64,000 bases of DNA, taken from the NCBI GenBank assembly GCA_963656065.1, contig CAVKGV010000002.1, positions 1 through 64,000 of the forward strand, given 5' to 3'. Shown one piece after another: positions 35,670 to 44,031 of this stretch; the first letter of the stretch is position 1, and each line of letters begins with the position of its first letter. The stretch comes from Hallerella sp963656065 (lineage in GTDB: Bacteria > Fibrobacterota > Fibrobacteria > Fibrobacterales > Fibrobacteraceae). The notes below the pieces were generated by a model. It did no database searches, was not told where the DNA came from, and worked only from the letters and a program-made list of their open reading frames with translations. The position numbers and the translations under genes were made by a program.

Positions 35670-37908
35670 AAAAATATTACTCCTGGCGATTTTCATCTGC
35701 ACGGCAATCCAGGCCTCCGAAAGCGACTCCAAGGAAGAGCTGGTCTCCGGATACGACTTCCAGAACAAAGTCATCCGCTACAATCGCAGCCAAAAGAATT
35801 GCGATTCGCTTCCCGAAAGTTTGGAAAAGGAATTCGCCTGCGCCGCGAAAGCCTTTTACGGTGGCAATTATTCCGTCGCCCTTTCCGCCTACCGAAATCT
35901 CGTCGGCAAGGACACGAGCATTGACAAAAGCATCCTCTCCCGAATCGCCCGCTCGGAACTCGAAGAGAAACAGTACGAAAAAGCAAAGAAAACGATTGAC
36001 GAAGGCGAACGAAGATTTTCAAGTTCTCCCGAATGGAAAGAATTTGCAGACCGCGTCCGACTGGACCTGGTATTAGAAAATTCCAAGATAACGCCCAAGG
36101 CAAAAGCGGACTCAATCGAAGCATTTCTAAAAATCTACGGAGACGATCCGCGCGAACCGAAACTGCGCTACAAAAAAGGCGTTCTGCTCGAACAGGCGCG
36201 GCATTTCAAGGCGGCGAAAAAAGCCTACCTCTATGTCATTGCCCACCCCTCGGAATATGGCGATGCGGCCTGGGAAGCTCTCCGGAGGATTCGGGAACTT
36301 TCCCCCACCGAATCTCTGGACGAAAAAATCACCTACGCGAATCGGCTGTGCAGCAAAGGATTTCACAAGGAATGTTCCGTTCTGATTGATTCCATTTTCG
36401 CATTGGATGCGGCAAAAGCCCCCGCAAAGGATTCCTCGAAAGCGCCCGAGCTAAAAACTTCGGAAGATTCGCTTCTCTGGAAACTTCCGGCAAGTACGCT
36501 TTCCTTGAGAACCAGAATTTCTCTCTGGGAAAACCGCGCAAACGCATACAAAAGCCAGAAACAGGATACGCTCGCCATCAAGGCTTACCGCTTCCTTATC
36601 GATAGCGTCGAAGCCCGCGCCACATGGTTGCAATCGCTCGTCCGCCTATATCGAGCAAACAGAATGGACAGTCTGGCAAGTCAAATCGATTCGCTCTTCC
36701 AGGAAAAATTCCGCTACACGCTGCAGAACGCAAACAACATCTGGGTAAGGGCTTTTGAATTTGAACAACAGGAATTGTTCGCAGAAGCAATCGCAAGCTA
36801 CGATTCGTTGAACAGCCCGAAATTCAAGCAAAGCAACAAACAGAAATGGGCGAATTTTCGGATTGCGCTTTGCTATCTCAAACAAAATAAGATAGACTCC
36901 GCGATTATCGCGTTTAACAAGGCCAAGGCTTCGGACTTTCTCTGGAGTTCGAGCGGAGCCAGAATGTTCCTCGGCGACATCTATTACGCACAAAATAATC
37001 CGGAAAAAGCCAAAGAGGCTTATCTCGACTGCATCAAGGATTTTCCTGTCGGCTATTACGCACACCGTTCCCGCGTCAAGCTCGTCGAATACAAACTCAT
37101 GGATTCGTCTGCCGTTCCATGGCTTGCGCCAAAAGACATGTCCGATTCCGAAACGACAAAGTGGATCAGATCCGTCCAAGGCGGAGCTTCCGACACGTCC
37201 CACAGTGCGGATCGCTACCAAAAAGTCAAGCGGCTTCTCGACCTGGGCTTTGCCGAAGAAGCTTACGACCTTTTCCATTTCGCGAAAAAGAAAAACAAGT
37301 CTCGGTTAGACTTTCTCTACAGTTACGCTTCGCTGTTTCTCGCCTACGACGAAATCATCCAAGGGTACGCTTTGGCGCGTTCGTTCCAAAACATTATCCC
37401 GAGAAAATACCTGGGCGACGCTCCGCGAAACGTGATGAAAGTTCTCTACCCGATGCCGTTCAGGGATAAAGTCTTCGCCGCCGCGGATTCTTCAATCGAC
37501 CCGTTCTTCGTCTATAGCGTCATGCGCCAGGAATCCACGTTCAACTACCTGATCACCAGCCCGGCGAATGCCTGCGGACTTTTGCAGATCATTCCGCCAA
37601 CGGCAAAAAAACTCGCCAAGGCGGAAGGGCTGAAGTCCTTTTCCCAAAAGCTTCTTTACAATCCTTATGTGAACATCCGTCTGGGAGTCCGCTATCTCAA
37701 GGATCTTCTCGTCGAATACGACAACGATCCGATGTATGTCCTCGCCAATTACAATGCCGGTCCAAAACCCGCCAAGCGTTGGCAAGCCGCAAACAAGGAT
37801 CTACCCTGGGACTTGCGCGCCGAGGAAATCAGCTACTGGGAAACCCGAGATTACGTAAAGCGGGTTCTCGGGAACTATTGGGTCTATACCGAAATCTGGA
37901 ACCGCTAG
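35662..37908 (+). CDS. Soluble lytic murein transglycosylase with TPR-like N-domain
   Basis: About 748 residues from the ATG at 35662, whose signal peptide is MIRKILLLAIFICTAIQA; an upstream in-frame ATG at 35635 lies deeper in ptsI. The large N-terminal part is a helical superhelix of TPR-like repeats (Slt70 U-domain type). The C-terminal SLT domain has the catalytic Glu in VMRQEST, then GLLQIIPPT and VLANYNAGP. It cleaves peptidoglycan glycan strands in the periplasm, giving anhydro-muropeptides. It overlaps ptsI by a few bases at its start and touches the EamA gene at its stop. Confidence 0.92.
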   Translation: MIRKILLLAIFICTAIQASESDSKEELVSGYDFQNKVIRYNRSQKNCDSLPESLEKEFACAAKAFYGGNYSVALSAYRNLVGKDTSIDKSILSRIARSELEEKQYEKAKKTIDEGERRFSSSPEWKEFADRVRLDLVLENSKITPKAKADSIEAFLKIYGDDPREPKLRYKKGVLLEQARHFKAAKKAYLYVIAHPSEYGDAAWEALRRIRELSPTESLDEKITYANRLCSKGFHKECSVLIDSIFALDAAKAPAKDSSKAPELKTSEDSLLWKLPASTLSLRTRISLWENRANAYKSQKQDTLAIKAYRFLIDSVEARATWLQSLVRLYRANRMDSLASQIDSLFQEKFRYTLQNANNIWVRAFEFEQQELFAEAIASYDSLNSPKFKQSNKQKWANFRIALCYLKQNKIDSAIIAFNKAKASDFLWSSSGARMFLGDIYYAQNNPEKAKEAYLDCIKDFPVGYYAHRSRVKLVEYKLMDSSAVPWLAPKDMSDSETTKWIRSVQGGASDTSHSADRYQKVKRLLDLGFAEEAYDLFHFAKKKNKSRLDFLYSYASLFLAYDEIIQGYALARSFQNIIPRKYLGDAPRNVMKVLYPMPFRDKVFAAADSSIDPFFVYSVMRQESTFNYLITSPANACGLLQIIPPTAKKLAKAEGLKSFSQKLLYNPYVNIRLGVRYLKDLLVEYDNDPMYVLANYNAGPKPAKRWQAANKDLPWDLRAEEISYWETRDYVKRVLGNYWVYTEIWNR

Positions 37909-38778
37909 ATGCTCTTCTTTGTCCTCACCTTAGGCGCAGCGGTCTGCTTTGCATTCGGGAACGTCCTTTCGAAATCGGGCGTGGCGTCATCCGGCAGAAA
38001 AGCGGACCCGCACCATCCGGTGCGATTTCTCGTCGGGTTTCTTTCGTCAAAACGCTGGTGGACGGGCTTTTCCCTGTCCGCACTCGGAAACATCGGCAAC
38101 TATGCGGCCATGGCGCTTTACAACCTGAGCCTCGTCAAGCCCATATCCGCGCTGAATCCCGTTCTTACGGCGATTTTCGGACGCATCTTTCTCAAGGAAC
38201 CGATCAACCGCCGAATCGTCGTCGCCATCGTCTGCGTACTCTGCGGACTTCTCTGCGCCGCATTTGAAATCGGCGAAGAAGCCGGTTCGCAAAACACAAC
38301 GGCTCTGTGGATCTTCATCTGCTGTGCAGGCGTTTTCGCCTTTGCCAGCTACGCGATTTTCCGCCGGAACGAAGTCAGCGATTCGCTTGTCATGGGAATC
38401 TGCTACGGGCTTTCCGACATTCTCTACAAGAGCCTCGCCATCGACGCCACCGAGAAAGGAATCGAAATGTCCTGGAACGAACTCTTGTTCTGGATTTCGG
38501 ATGTTCGGCTATATGCATTTCTCATCGCCTATCTCACCGCGTTTGTTTTCACCCAGGTCGCATTTTCCCGCGGACGCGCCCTGTTCGTGATACCCTTTAG
38601 CGCGGCCATCGGAGCGGTTGTTCCCATCCTGGCCGGAGCAGTAGTCTTTTCCGAACCGTTTCCGCCCACAAAAATCGCAAGTATCGTTTTGGTCATCGCC
38701 GGGTCAAGCCTATTTATCGCGAGCCCGCGCCAAATGATACAGAAGACTTTGCAGAGGAAATTCTATGCAGACAAATGA
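37909..38778 (+). CDS. EamA/DMT-superfamily permease
   Basis: 289 residues with ten predicted membrane helices arranged as two EamA repeats. The conserved end-of-helix motif appears twice, as LSLVKPISALNPVLTAIFGRIFLKEPI near residues 75-100 (shown in part) and again around PFSAAIGAVVPILAGAVVFSEP. These transporters move metabolites or drugs across the inner membrane; the substrate is unknown. It starts on the stop codon of the transglycosylase (TAG-ATG) and overlaps prmA by 14 bases at its end. Confidence 0.9.
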   Translation: MLFFVLTLGAAVCFAFGNVLSKSGVASSGRKADPHHPVRFLVGFLSSKRWWTGFSLSALGNIGNYAAMALYNLSLVKPISALNPVLTAIFGRIFLKEPINRRIVVAIVCVLCGLLCAAFEIGEEAGSQNTTALWIFICCAGVFAFASYAIFRRNEVSDSLVMGICYGLSDILYKSLAIDATEKGIEMSWNELLFWISDVRLYAFLIAYLTAFVFTQVAFSRGRALFVIPFSAAIGAVVPILAGAVVFSEPFPPTKIASIVLVIAGSSLFIASPRQMIQKTLQRKFYADK

Positions 38779-39610
38779 AATTTGGTACAAGGCGACCGGA
38801 CACTGCAACGCGTCCGATTACGACATCGCCACGGTCTTCCTGATGGATGCAGGAGTCGGCGCACTAGAAGAACTCGAAACATCGACGTCCGAGCGAACCG
38901 ATTTTTGTTTCTATTCCGAATCCGCCGAAAAGCGCCAAGCGATTATTTCCAGGTTTCCCGAATATCATTTCATAACCGAAGACGAAATTGCCAAAGATTG
39001 GGATCGCTGGTGGAAAGACCGCGCAACGCCCGTCCACGTTTCCAACAGGCTCTGGGTCAGACCGCCGTGGGTAAATTTCAAGCCCGAAGGATCCGACGCG
39101 ATTCTGCTCGAGCTCGAAGCGAAAAGCGCATTCGGGACTGGCGACCACGCCACGACGGCACTCATCGCCGGCATGATAGAAAATCTCGATTTGAAGGGGA
39201 AAAGTTTTCTCGACATCGGAACGGGAACGGGGATTCTCACGATGCTTGCCGATAAACTCGGCGCGAGACTCGCCGTCGGAACAGAAATTGACATGCTTGC
39301 GCTGCCCTGCATCGTCGAAAACTTTGAAAAGAATCATTGCAAAAATTCCCGCGCGGTATTCGGATTTTTGGATGTATTTAAAACAGGAACGCAATTCGAA
39401 GCAATCGTCTGCAATATGATTCGTACCGAATTTTGGCCTATGCGAAAAGACGTGGAGCGATTGCTCGCTCCGAAAGGACGATTCATTTTGACAGGACAGC
39501 TCACCGCGGAAAAGGATTATGTGCTTTCCTGGTTTGAAGAATGCCACTTCAAAGCGATCCGCGAACAGACCCGCGACGAATGGTGGTGCATCGAAGCAGA
39601 ACGCCTCTGA
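38765..39610 (+). CDS. prmA: Ribosomal protein L11 methyltransferase-like enzyme
   Basis: 281 residues, near the PrmA length. The SAM-binding motif is FLDIGTGTGILTML (about 155-168), preceded by AFGTGDHATTALIAGMIE. The later region is CNMIRTEFWP, where PrmA enzymes usually have an N-I-L-A motif, so the target could differ. The N-terminal domain resembles the L11-recognition domain. PrmA trimethylates ribosomal protein L11. The gene overlaps the EamA stop and is followed by hemE eight bases later. Confidence 0.85.
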   Translation: MQTNEIWYKATGHCNASDYDIATVFLMDAGVGALEELETSTSERTDFCFYSESAEKRQAIISRFPEYHFITEDEIAKDWDRWWKDRATPVHVSNRLWVRPPWVNFKPEGSDAILLELEAKSAFGTGDHATTALIAGMIENLDLKGKSFLDIGTGTGILTMLADKLGARLAVGTEIDMLALPCIVENFEKNHCKNSRAVFGFLDVFKTGTQFEAIVCNMIRTEFWPMRKDVERLLAPKGRFILTGQLTAEKDYVLSWFEECHFKAIREQTRDEWWCIEAERL

Positions 39611-39618
39611 GGAAAAAC

Positions 39619-40635
39619 ATGGAAAATCTTTTTGTGAGAGCCGCACGCGGCAAGACGACCGAAAAGCCCGTCTGGATGATGCGCCAGGCCGGACGTTATC
39701 TGCCCGAATACCGGGAACTGCGGAGCCGCTTTCCAGACTTTCTTTCATTTGTAGAAAACCCGGAAGCCGCAGCAGAAGCGACCCTCCAACCCGTAAAGCG
39801 TTTCGACCTAGATGCGGCGATTCTTTTTAGCGACATTCTCGTAACGCTTCCCTGCATGGGATTCGACCTGAAGTTCGTGCCGGGAAAAGGTCCCGTCATC
39901 GGAAACCCGGTCAGATCGATTTCCGACGTAAAAAACTTGCACGACGTAAATCTTGAAAAAAGCATGGATTATACGGCAAAAGCCCTCAGGCTCGTCCGCA
40001 AGAACCTTTCCGAGTCCAAAGCGCTTCTCGGATTTGTCGGCGGTCCGCTCACAATCGCCTCTTACGCCATCGAAGGCGGAAGTTCCAAAGACTTGCACCG
40101 GACAAAGGCTCTTTTTTACAACGATCCGCAGACATATAGACTTTTCCTAACGCGCATCGCCCATCTGACAGGCGACTACCTCGCATTCCAGGCAAAATGC
40201 GGAGCGGACGCTTTGGTCATCATGGATTCCTGGGCGGGACTTCTCGCCAAATCGGATTACGAACAGATGGCAAAGCCTTACACCGAAGCGGTGATTTCCA
40301 TTGTACACAAACTCACGGACGCTCCGATAATCCATTATGCAAACGGAGCATCCCATTTGACGGAATCGTTCATGACGCTAGGCGCCGATGTTTTCGGGGT
40401 CGATCACCGCTCGGAACTTTCTCCGCTTTTCAAAAAATATCCCGATAAAATTTTCCAAGGAAATCTGGACCAGGCGATTCTTTTCACCAATCCCGAACAA
40501 ATTAAGTTTCACACAGATAAAATTCTAACCTGCGCAAAGGACCGTCCGCATATCATGAACCTCGGCCACGGAATTTTGCCGGAGACGCCGGTTGAAAATG
40601 TCCGCGCCTTTATCGACGCGGTCCGCCAATTTTAA
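39619..40635 (+). CDS. hemE: Uroporphyrinogen decarboxylase
   Basis: 338 residues from the ATG at 39619, with a GAGGA ribosome site. The signature PVWMMRQAGRYLPEYR (19-34) is intact, and AILFSDILVT with the catalytic Asp follows near residue 70. GFVGGPLTIASY and the C-terminal NLGHGILPETP also match. The enzyme removes the four acetate carboxyls of uroporphyrinogen III to give coproporphyrinogen III in heme synthesis. No other heme genes are adjacent. Its last 26 bases overlap the end of the convergent RgpF-like gene. Confidence 0.96.
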   Translation: MENLFVRAARGKTTEKPVWMMRQAGRYLPEYRELRSRFPDFLSFVENPEAAAEATLQPVKRFDLDAAILFSDILVTLPCMGFDLKFVPGKGPVIGNPVRSISDVKNLHDVNLEKSMDYTAKALRLVRKNLSESKALLGFVGGPLTIASYAIEGGSSKDLHRTKALFYNDPQTYRLFLTRIAHLTGDYLAFQAKCGADALVIMDSWAGLLAKSDYEQMAKPYTEAVISIVHKLTDAPIIHYANGASHLTESFMTLGADVFGVDHRSELSPLFKKYPDKIFQGNLDQAILFTNPEQIKFHTDKILTCAKDRPHIMNLGHGILPETPVENVRAFIDAVRQF

Positions 40636-41521
40636 GTTTCACCCGCCGAGCCAGCCGAAGCAGCTTCCAGCAAATCCGGTAACAGGCAAACTTAATCCGT
40701 TTGGCGAATTTCCGGGAAAATGATTTCTCCGGTTCCGAGAGCCATTTTAAATGGAAATCGCTGTCAGGAGATCCTTCATCCCGAATGAATTTTTCATAGT
40801 CGAGAGACAGTGCATCGCCGGCCCCATGATTCCAGAAAAAGTTCGTCTCCCCAAAGGTCCATCGACGTTCCAAAAGCTTGCGCTTTACAAAGCCGCACTT
40901 TTTTCGGATGAGTTCCGGGTAGGAAAAAAGTACAGGAGCTTCGGTGCGAAAAATCGGGGCAAGGGAAAGACCCTGTTCGCGCAAAAAGACGCTCGTGCCG
41001 ATTTCCAGACGTTTCACCGTATCATAAAAATCCACGCCTTCCGGTTCCGACAACAGCCTTTGGCAAAAAGGAGCAACCGCATTCTGCTTCAGATAAAGAA
41101 AGAACGACTGCAAATGCGGCGCATATTCATCGTTTTCCGTAAGCGATACGACATCCGCCGGATTTTCTTCCGCCAAGTTGAAAAAGGATCGGAAACGGTT
41201 CTGGAAATACACGATGGAATCGTTCACAAGGACCAAGCGTTCCCATTCTTCCCGCCGAAATTTCGCCGTATATTGGATATAGCGTTTCCACATGCCAAAG
41301 TCATATCCGCGATTTTCCGTGAAGAAAAGTTCTATCCGGTTGGAATCCAAAAAAGCATGGAAAGAGGCGTCCAAATCGCGTTCGTTTGTCAGGTAAACAA
41401 CAGAGAATCCTGTTCGGCAAAGCCCTTCCAAGGCATAGCGTATATAGCCAGGCAAGGATTCTCCCGTCTGGTAGGAGGCGTAGAGAATCTTGCGCAAAGG
41501 CTTTCTTTTCTGTTCCGGCAT
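40610..41521 (-). CDS. RgpF-like rhamnan/polysaccharide synthesis protein
   Basis: 303 residues. It matches the RgpF family by NRGYDFGMWKRYIQY (70-84), RLVLVNDSIVYF (97-108) and the later pattern VSLTENDEYAPHLQSFFLY. RgpF-type proteins add or extend side chains in cell-wall rhamnan and other surface polysaccharides. No further glycan-synthesis genes are next to it. It starts three bases after the RNase R stop, probably on the same transcript, and ends inside hemE by a convergent 26-base overlap. A basic C-terminal tail (RLARRVKLKIGGPRR) may touch the membrane. Confidence 0.85.
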   Translation of the reverse strand: MPEQKRKPLRKILYASYQTGESLPGYIRYALEGLCRTGFSVVYLTNERDLDASFHAFLDSNRIELFFTENRGYDFGMWKRYIQYTAKFRREEWERLVLVNDSIVYFQNRFRSFFNLAEENPADVVSLTENDEYAPHLQSFFLYLKQNAVAPFCQRLLSEPEGVDFYDTVKRLEIGTSVFLREQGLSLAPIFRTEAPVLFSYPELIRKKCGFVKRKLLERRWTFGETNFFWNHGAGDALSLDYEKFIRDEGSPDSDFHLKWLSEPEKSFSRKFAKRIKFACYRICWKLLRLARRVKLKIGGPRR

Positions 41522-41524
41522 CGG

Positions 41525-43861
41525 TCAGCGTTTTTTCGAATGAATTCGACCGGAATCCCGCCGGGAATTGCCAAAGCTTCCCGTTTTCTTCTTTCGACCG
41601 AAACTCTTTTTCGGGCGCGATGACGTTCTTTCCGAATGCCATTCCGATTCCGATGCACCTCTGCGGCTTCGCCCGTAATCCGCACGCTCGGACCGAGCCG
41701 CTTTACGCTTTACGGCCTTGCGGTCTCCGCCATAGGATTCGCGGACCTTTCGCCGTTCGCTCGGACGGAGAGAAGCGAGTTCGCGTTCGTCCGGCTGCGA
41801 AACCAGCCCGAGTTCTTCGGCGGCTTCATCGCGAGATTTTTCCTTCATCTTGCCGAGCTTGCCATCGGAAATTTTGGAAAGAATCGCAAAGTCCGCTTCC
41901 CCGCGAACCGGATTCGTGCGAAGCAGACGCACACGGACCTTATCGCCGCGCGCAAAGGTTTTCCCGCTGCGCTTGCCGTAAACGTTTCCCTTGTCAGGAT
42001 TAAAGATGTAGTAGTCGGAACCGGCGATGTCGCGGAACCGGACAAGCCCTTCCGCCCGCGGATCATCGACTCCGACATAGACGCCCCATTCCTGGACGCC
42101 TGTCACCGTCGCCTCAAATTCCTCGCCGAGATGTTTCCGCAAAAGCCACGTTGCGCAGACCTTGAGCGACATGCGTTCCGTCTTCTGGTTCTTCACTTCG
42201 TTCGCCGAAATTTCGGAGCAGACTGCGACCACATCCCAGGCGCGTTTTGCATCCGCCTCTTCCTGCGTCTTGCGCGAAAGTTCCCGGTGGCACCACAGAT
42301 CCGCATAGCGGCGAATCGGACTTGTAAAGTGCGCATAATCCTGCCAGTTCAAGGCAAAATGTCCAAAGCAGTTGCTGTCGTAATGCGCCTTCTGCATGCT
42401 GCGCAAAATCCGCATGATGATTTCGTCATCGCCCTTTGCCCGAGCAATCAGATGCTGGTAAAGCTTGAAAATTTCCGGATTCAGGTTCGTATCGCCGCGG
42501 CGAGGCTTTCCCAGTTCCCTAAGCGAAATCGGGCTGTCCTTGAACAGGTCGGGCATCAGGTAATACAGTTCCATGATATCCTTTGTATCGGGAGCTTCAT
42601 GGACGCGGAAAACACCCTGCAAATGCCGCCGTTCCAGCTCCTTGGCGCAGCACTGGTTCGCTATCAGCATACATTCTTCGATCCAATGATCCGACTCGTT
42701 CTCTTCGCGAGGAACGATTTTTTCCGGTTCGCCGTTTTCGTCGAACTTACAGCCGAGTTCCGTGCTGCCGAGTTCCAGGATTCCCGTTTTCCGGCGGTTC
42801 GCCCGGAGCAAGTCCGCAACTTCCTGCAAAGCCTTCACATGTTCGTCGCCATTTTCCAAACGCTTCACCGCTTCCCCGTAAGTAATGCCCGCGGTGATGT
42901 TTACAAGGCTCTTCTTGAATTCAAAACTTTCGACATTTGCATTTTTGTCGAGTTCCATCAGGCAGCTGAACGCCAGGCGGTCAACGCCCTGGTGCAAAGA
43001 ACAGAGGTCGCTCGAAAGGCGGTCGGGAAGCATCGGCACGGCAGTCCACGGCAGATACTGCGTAAAGCTGCGCGTAAGCGCTTCGTCGTCAAGCTCGGAA
43101 CCTTCCGGCACATAATGGCTCACATCGGCGATATGAACGCCCAAATGGAATCCGCCGTCGGGACGTTTTTCAACGGAAATCGCATCGTCGTGGTCCATCG
43201 CACCGTCCGGGTCAATGCACAGGATATACGTATTCCGCAAATCTATCCGTCCATCAACCAAATCCTTTTCCGAAGGTTCTTTCTGCTTGTTGACAAATTC
43301 CATAATGGAATCGGAGAATCCGGCGGGAAGCGAAGCGTCTTTCATGAACTGCGTCTTGACCGCATTCCAGGAAAGTTCGCCCTCCATCGCCGAGCGATCG
43401 ACCTTCGCAAGCATCGAATGTTTTAGTTTCGGATGCGGATAAAGCGTAAACGCAATCGTGTCGCCATCCTTGCCGGGAGCCTTGCTGCGATGCGCCATTT
43501 CATAGACTTTGCCCGATACGGAGTCGGTGACTTTCCACCAATCCTTTCCATCCGGGCTGAGAACGCCCCGATGCACGCGGCTTTCGTCATCGTCAAAAGT
43601 CGCCTTGCGACGGCTTGCCGCCGCCGGACGGCGTTCATCCTTTTTATCCAATTCGAAAGATTCGACGTCGCTCTTTCCGGGCGTGTATTCCTTGTTGCTA
43701 GTCCGGGCAAGAGTCCCCTCGCAGACCATTTCGGCGAGCAGTTGTTTGAAAGCCAATTTGTTGTGTTTGGAAATGCCCATCGCGCGGCGGAGCTGGCTAC
43801 CGACCATCGGCTCATCGCGCACCACGGCGACAATCTGTTCTTTTGTGGGCAAATTTTGCAT
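41525..43861 (-). CDS. rnr: Ribonuclease R
   Basis: 778 residues from the ATG at 43861, which has a GGAG ribosome site; the frame upstream to 43906 is not needed. An N-terminal winged-helix and cold-shock region is followed by the RNB domain with catalytic acids in CIDPDGAMDHDDA (D217, D223, D225, D226). An S1 domain (FEATVTGVQEWGVYVG) comes next, and the protein ends in a long, basic, low-complexity tail of about 100 residues ending KKR. RNase R degrades structured RNA 3' to 5' and takes part in rRNA quality control. It is co-directional with the RgpF-like gene and divergent from the OLD nuclease gene. Confidence 0.95.
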   Translation of the reverse strand: MQNLPTKEQIVAVVRDEPMVGSQLRRAMGISKHNKLAFKQLLAEMVCEGTLARTSNKEYTPGKSDVESFELDKKDERRPAAASRRKATFDDDESRVHRGVLSPDGKDWWKVTDSVSGKVYEMAHRSKAPGKDGDTIAFTLYPHPKLKHSMLAKVDRSAMEGELSWNAVKTQFMKDASLPAGFSDSIMEFVNKQKEPSEKDLVDGRIDLRNTYILCIDPDGAMDHDDAISVEKRPDGGFHLGVHIADVSHYVPEGSELDDEALTRSFTQYLPWTAVPMLPDRLSSDLCSLHQGVDRLAFSCLMELDKNANVESFEFKKSLVNITAGITYGEAVKRLENGDEHVKALQEVADLLRANRRKTGILELGSTELGCKFDENGEPEKIVPREENESDHWIEECMLIANQCCAKELERRHLQGVFRVHEAPDTKDIMELYYLMPDLFKDSPISLRELGKPRRGDTNLNPEIFKLYQHLIARAKGDDEIIMRILRSMQKAHYDSNCFGHFALNWQDYAHFTSPIRRYADLWCHRELSRKTQEEADAKRAWDVVAVCSEISANEVKNQKTERMSLKVCATWLLRKHLGEEFEATVTGVQEWGVYVGVDDPRAEGLVRFRDIAGSDYYIFNPDKGNVYGKRSGKTFARGDKVRVRLLRTNPVRGEADFAILSKISDGKLGKMKEKSRDEAAEELGLVSQPDERELASLRPSERRKVRESYGGDRKAVKRKAARSERADYGRSRRGASESEWHSERTSSRPKKSFGRKKKTGSFGNSRRDSGRIHSKKR

Positions 43862-44007
43862 GATAAATCTCCTATCTATCCAGAAAATAGGTAAATCAAA
43901 TATCAAAAATCAAAAATTCGCAAAAAAATCCGATTTTCAAAGATTTTTCCAGCGATTGACAGCAATCCCCCATCTCCCAGAATCCCGATTTTCCTATACC
44001 TCGCTCG

Positions 44008-44022
44008 CTAGATTTTATCTAG
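44008..44022. promoter_or_regulatory. Palindrome upstream of the OLD nuclease gene
   Basis: The inverted repeat CTAGATTTTATCTAG lies nine bases before the ATG at 44032, partly over the expected ribosome-site region (TTTGGAAAC). It might be an operator or a weak RNA hairpin; there is no further support. Confidence 0.35.
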
Positions 44023-44031
44023 TTTGGAAAC

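Noticed and set aside
41636..43426. A 596-codon plus-strand frame opposite RNase R
   Set aside because: Antisense shadow produced by codon bias; the RNase R motifs are on the minus strand.
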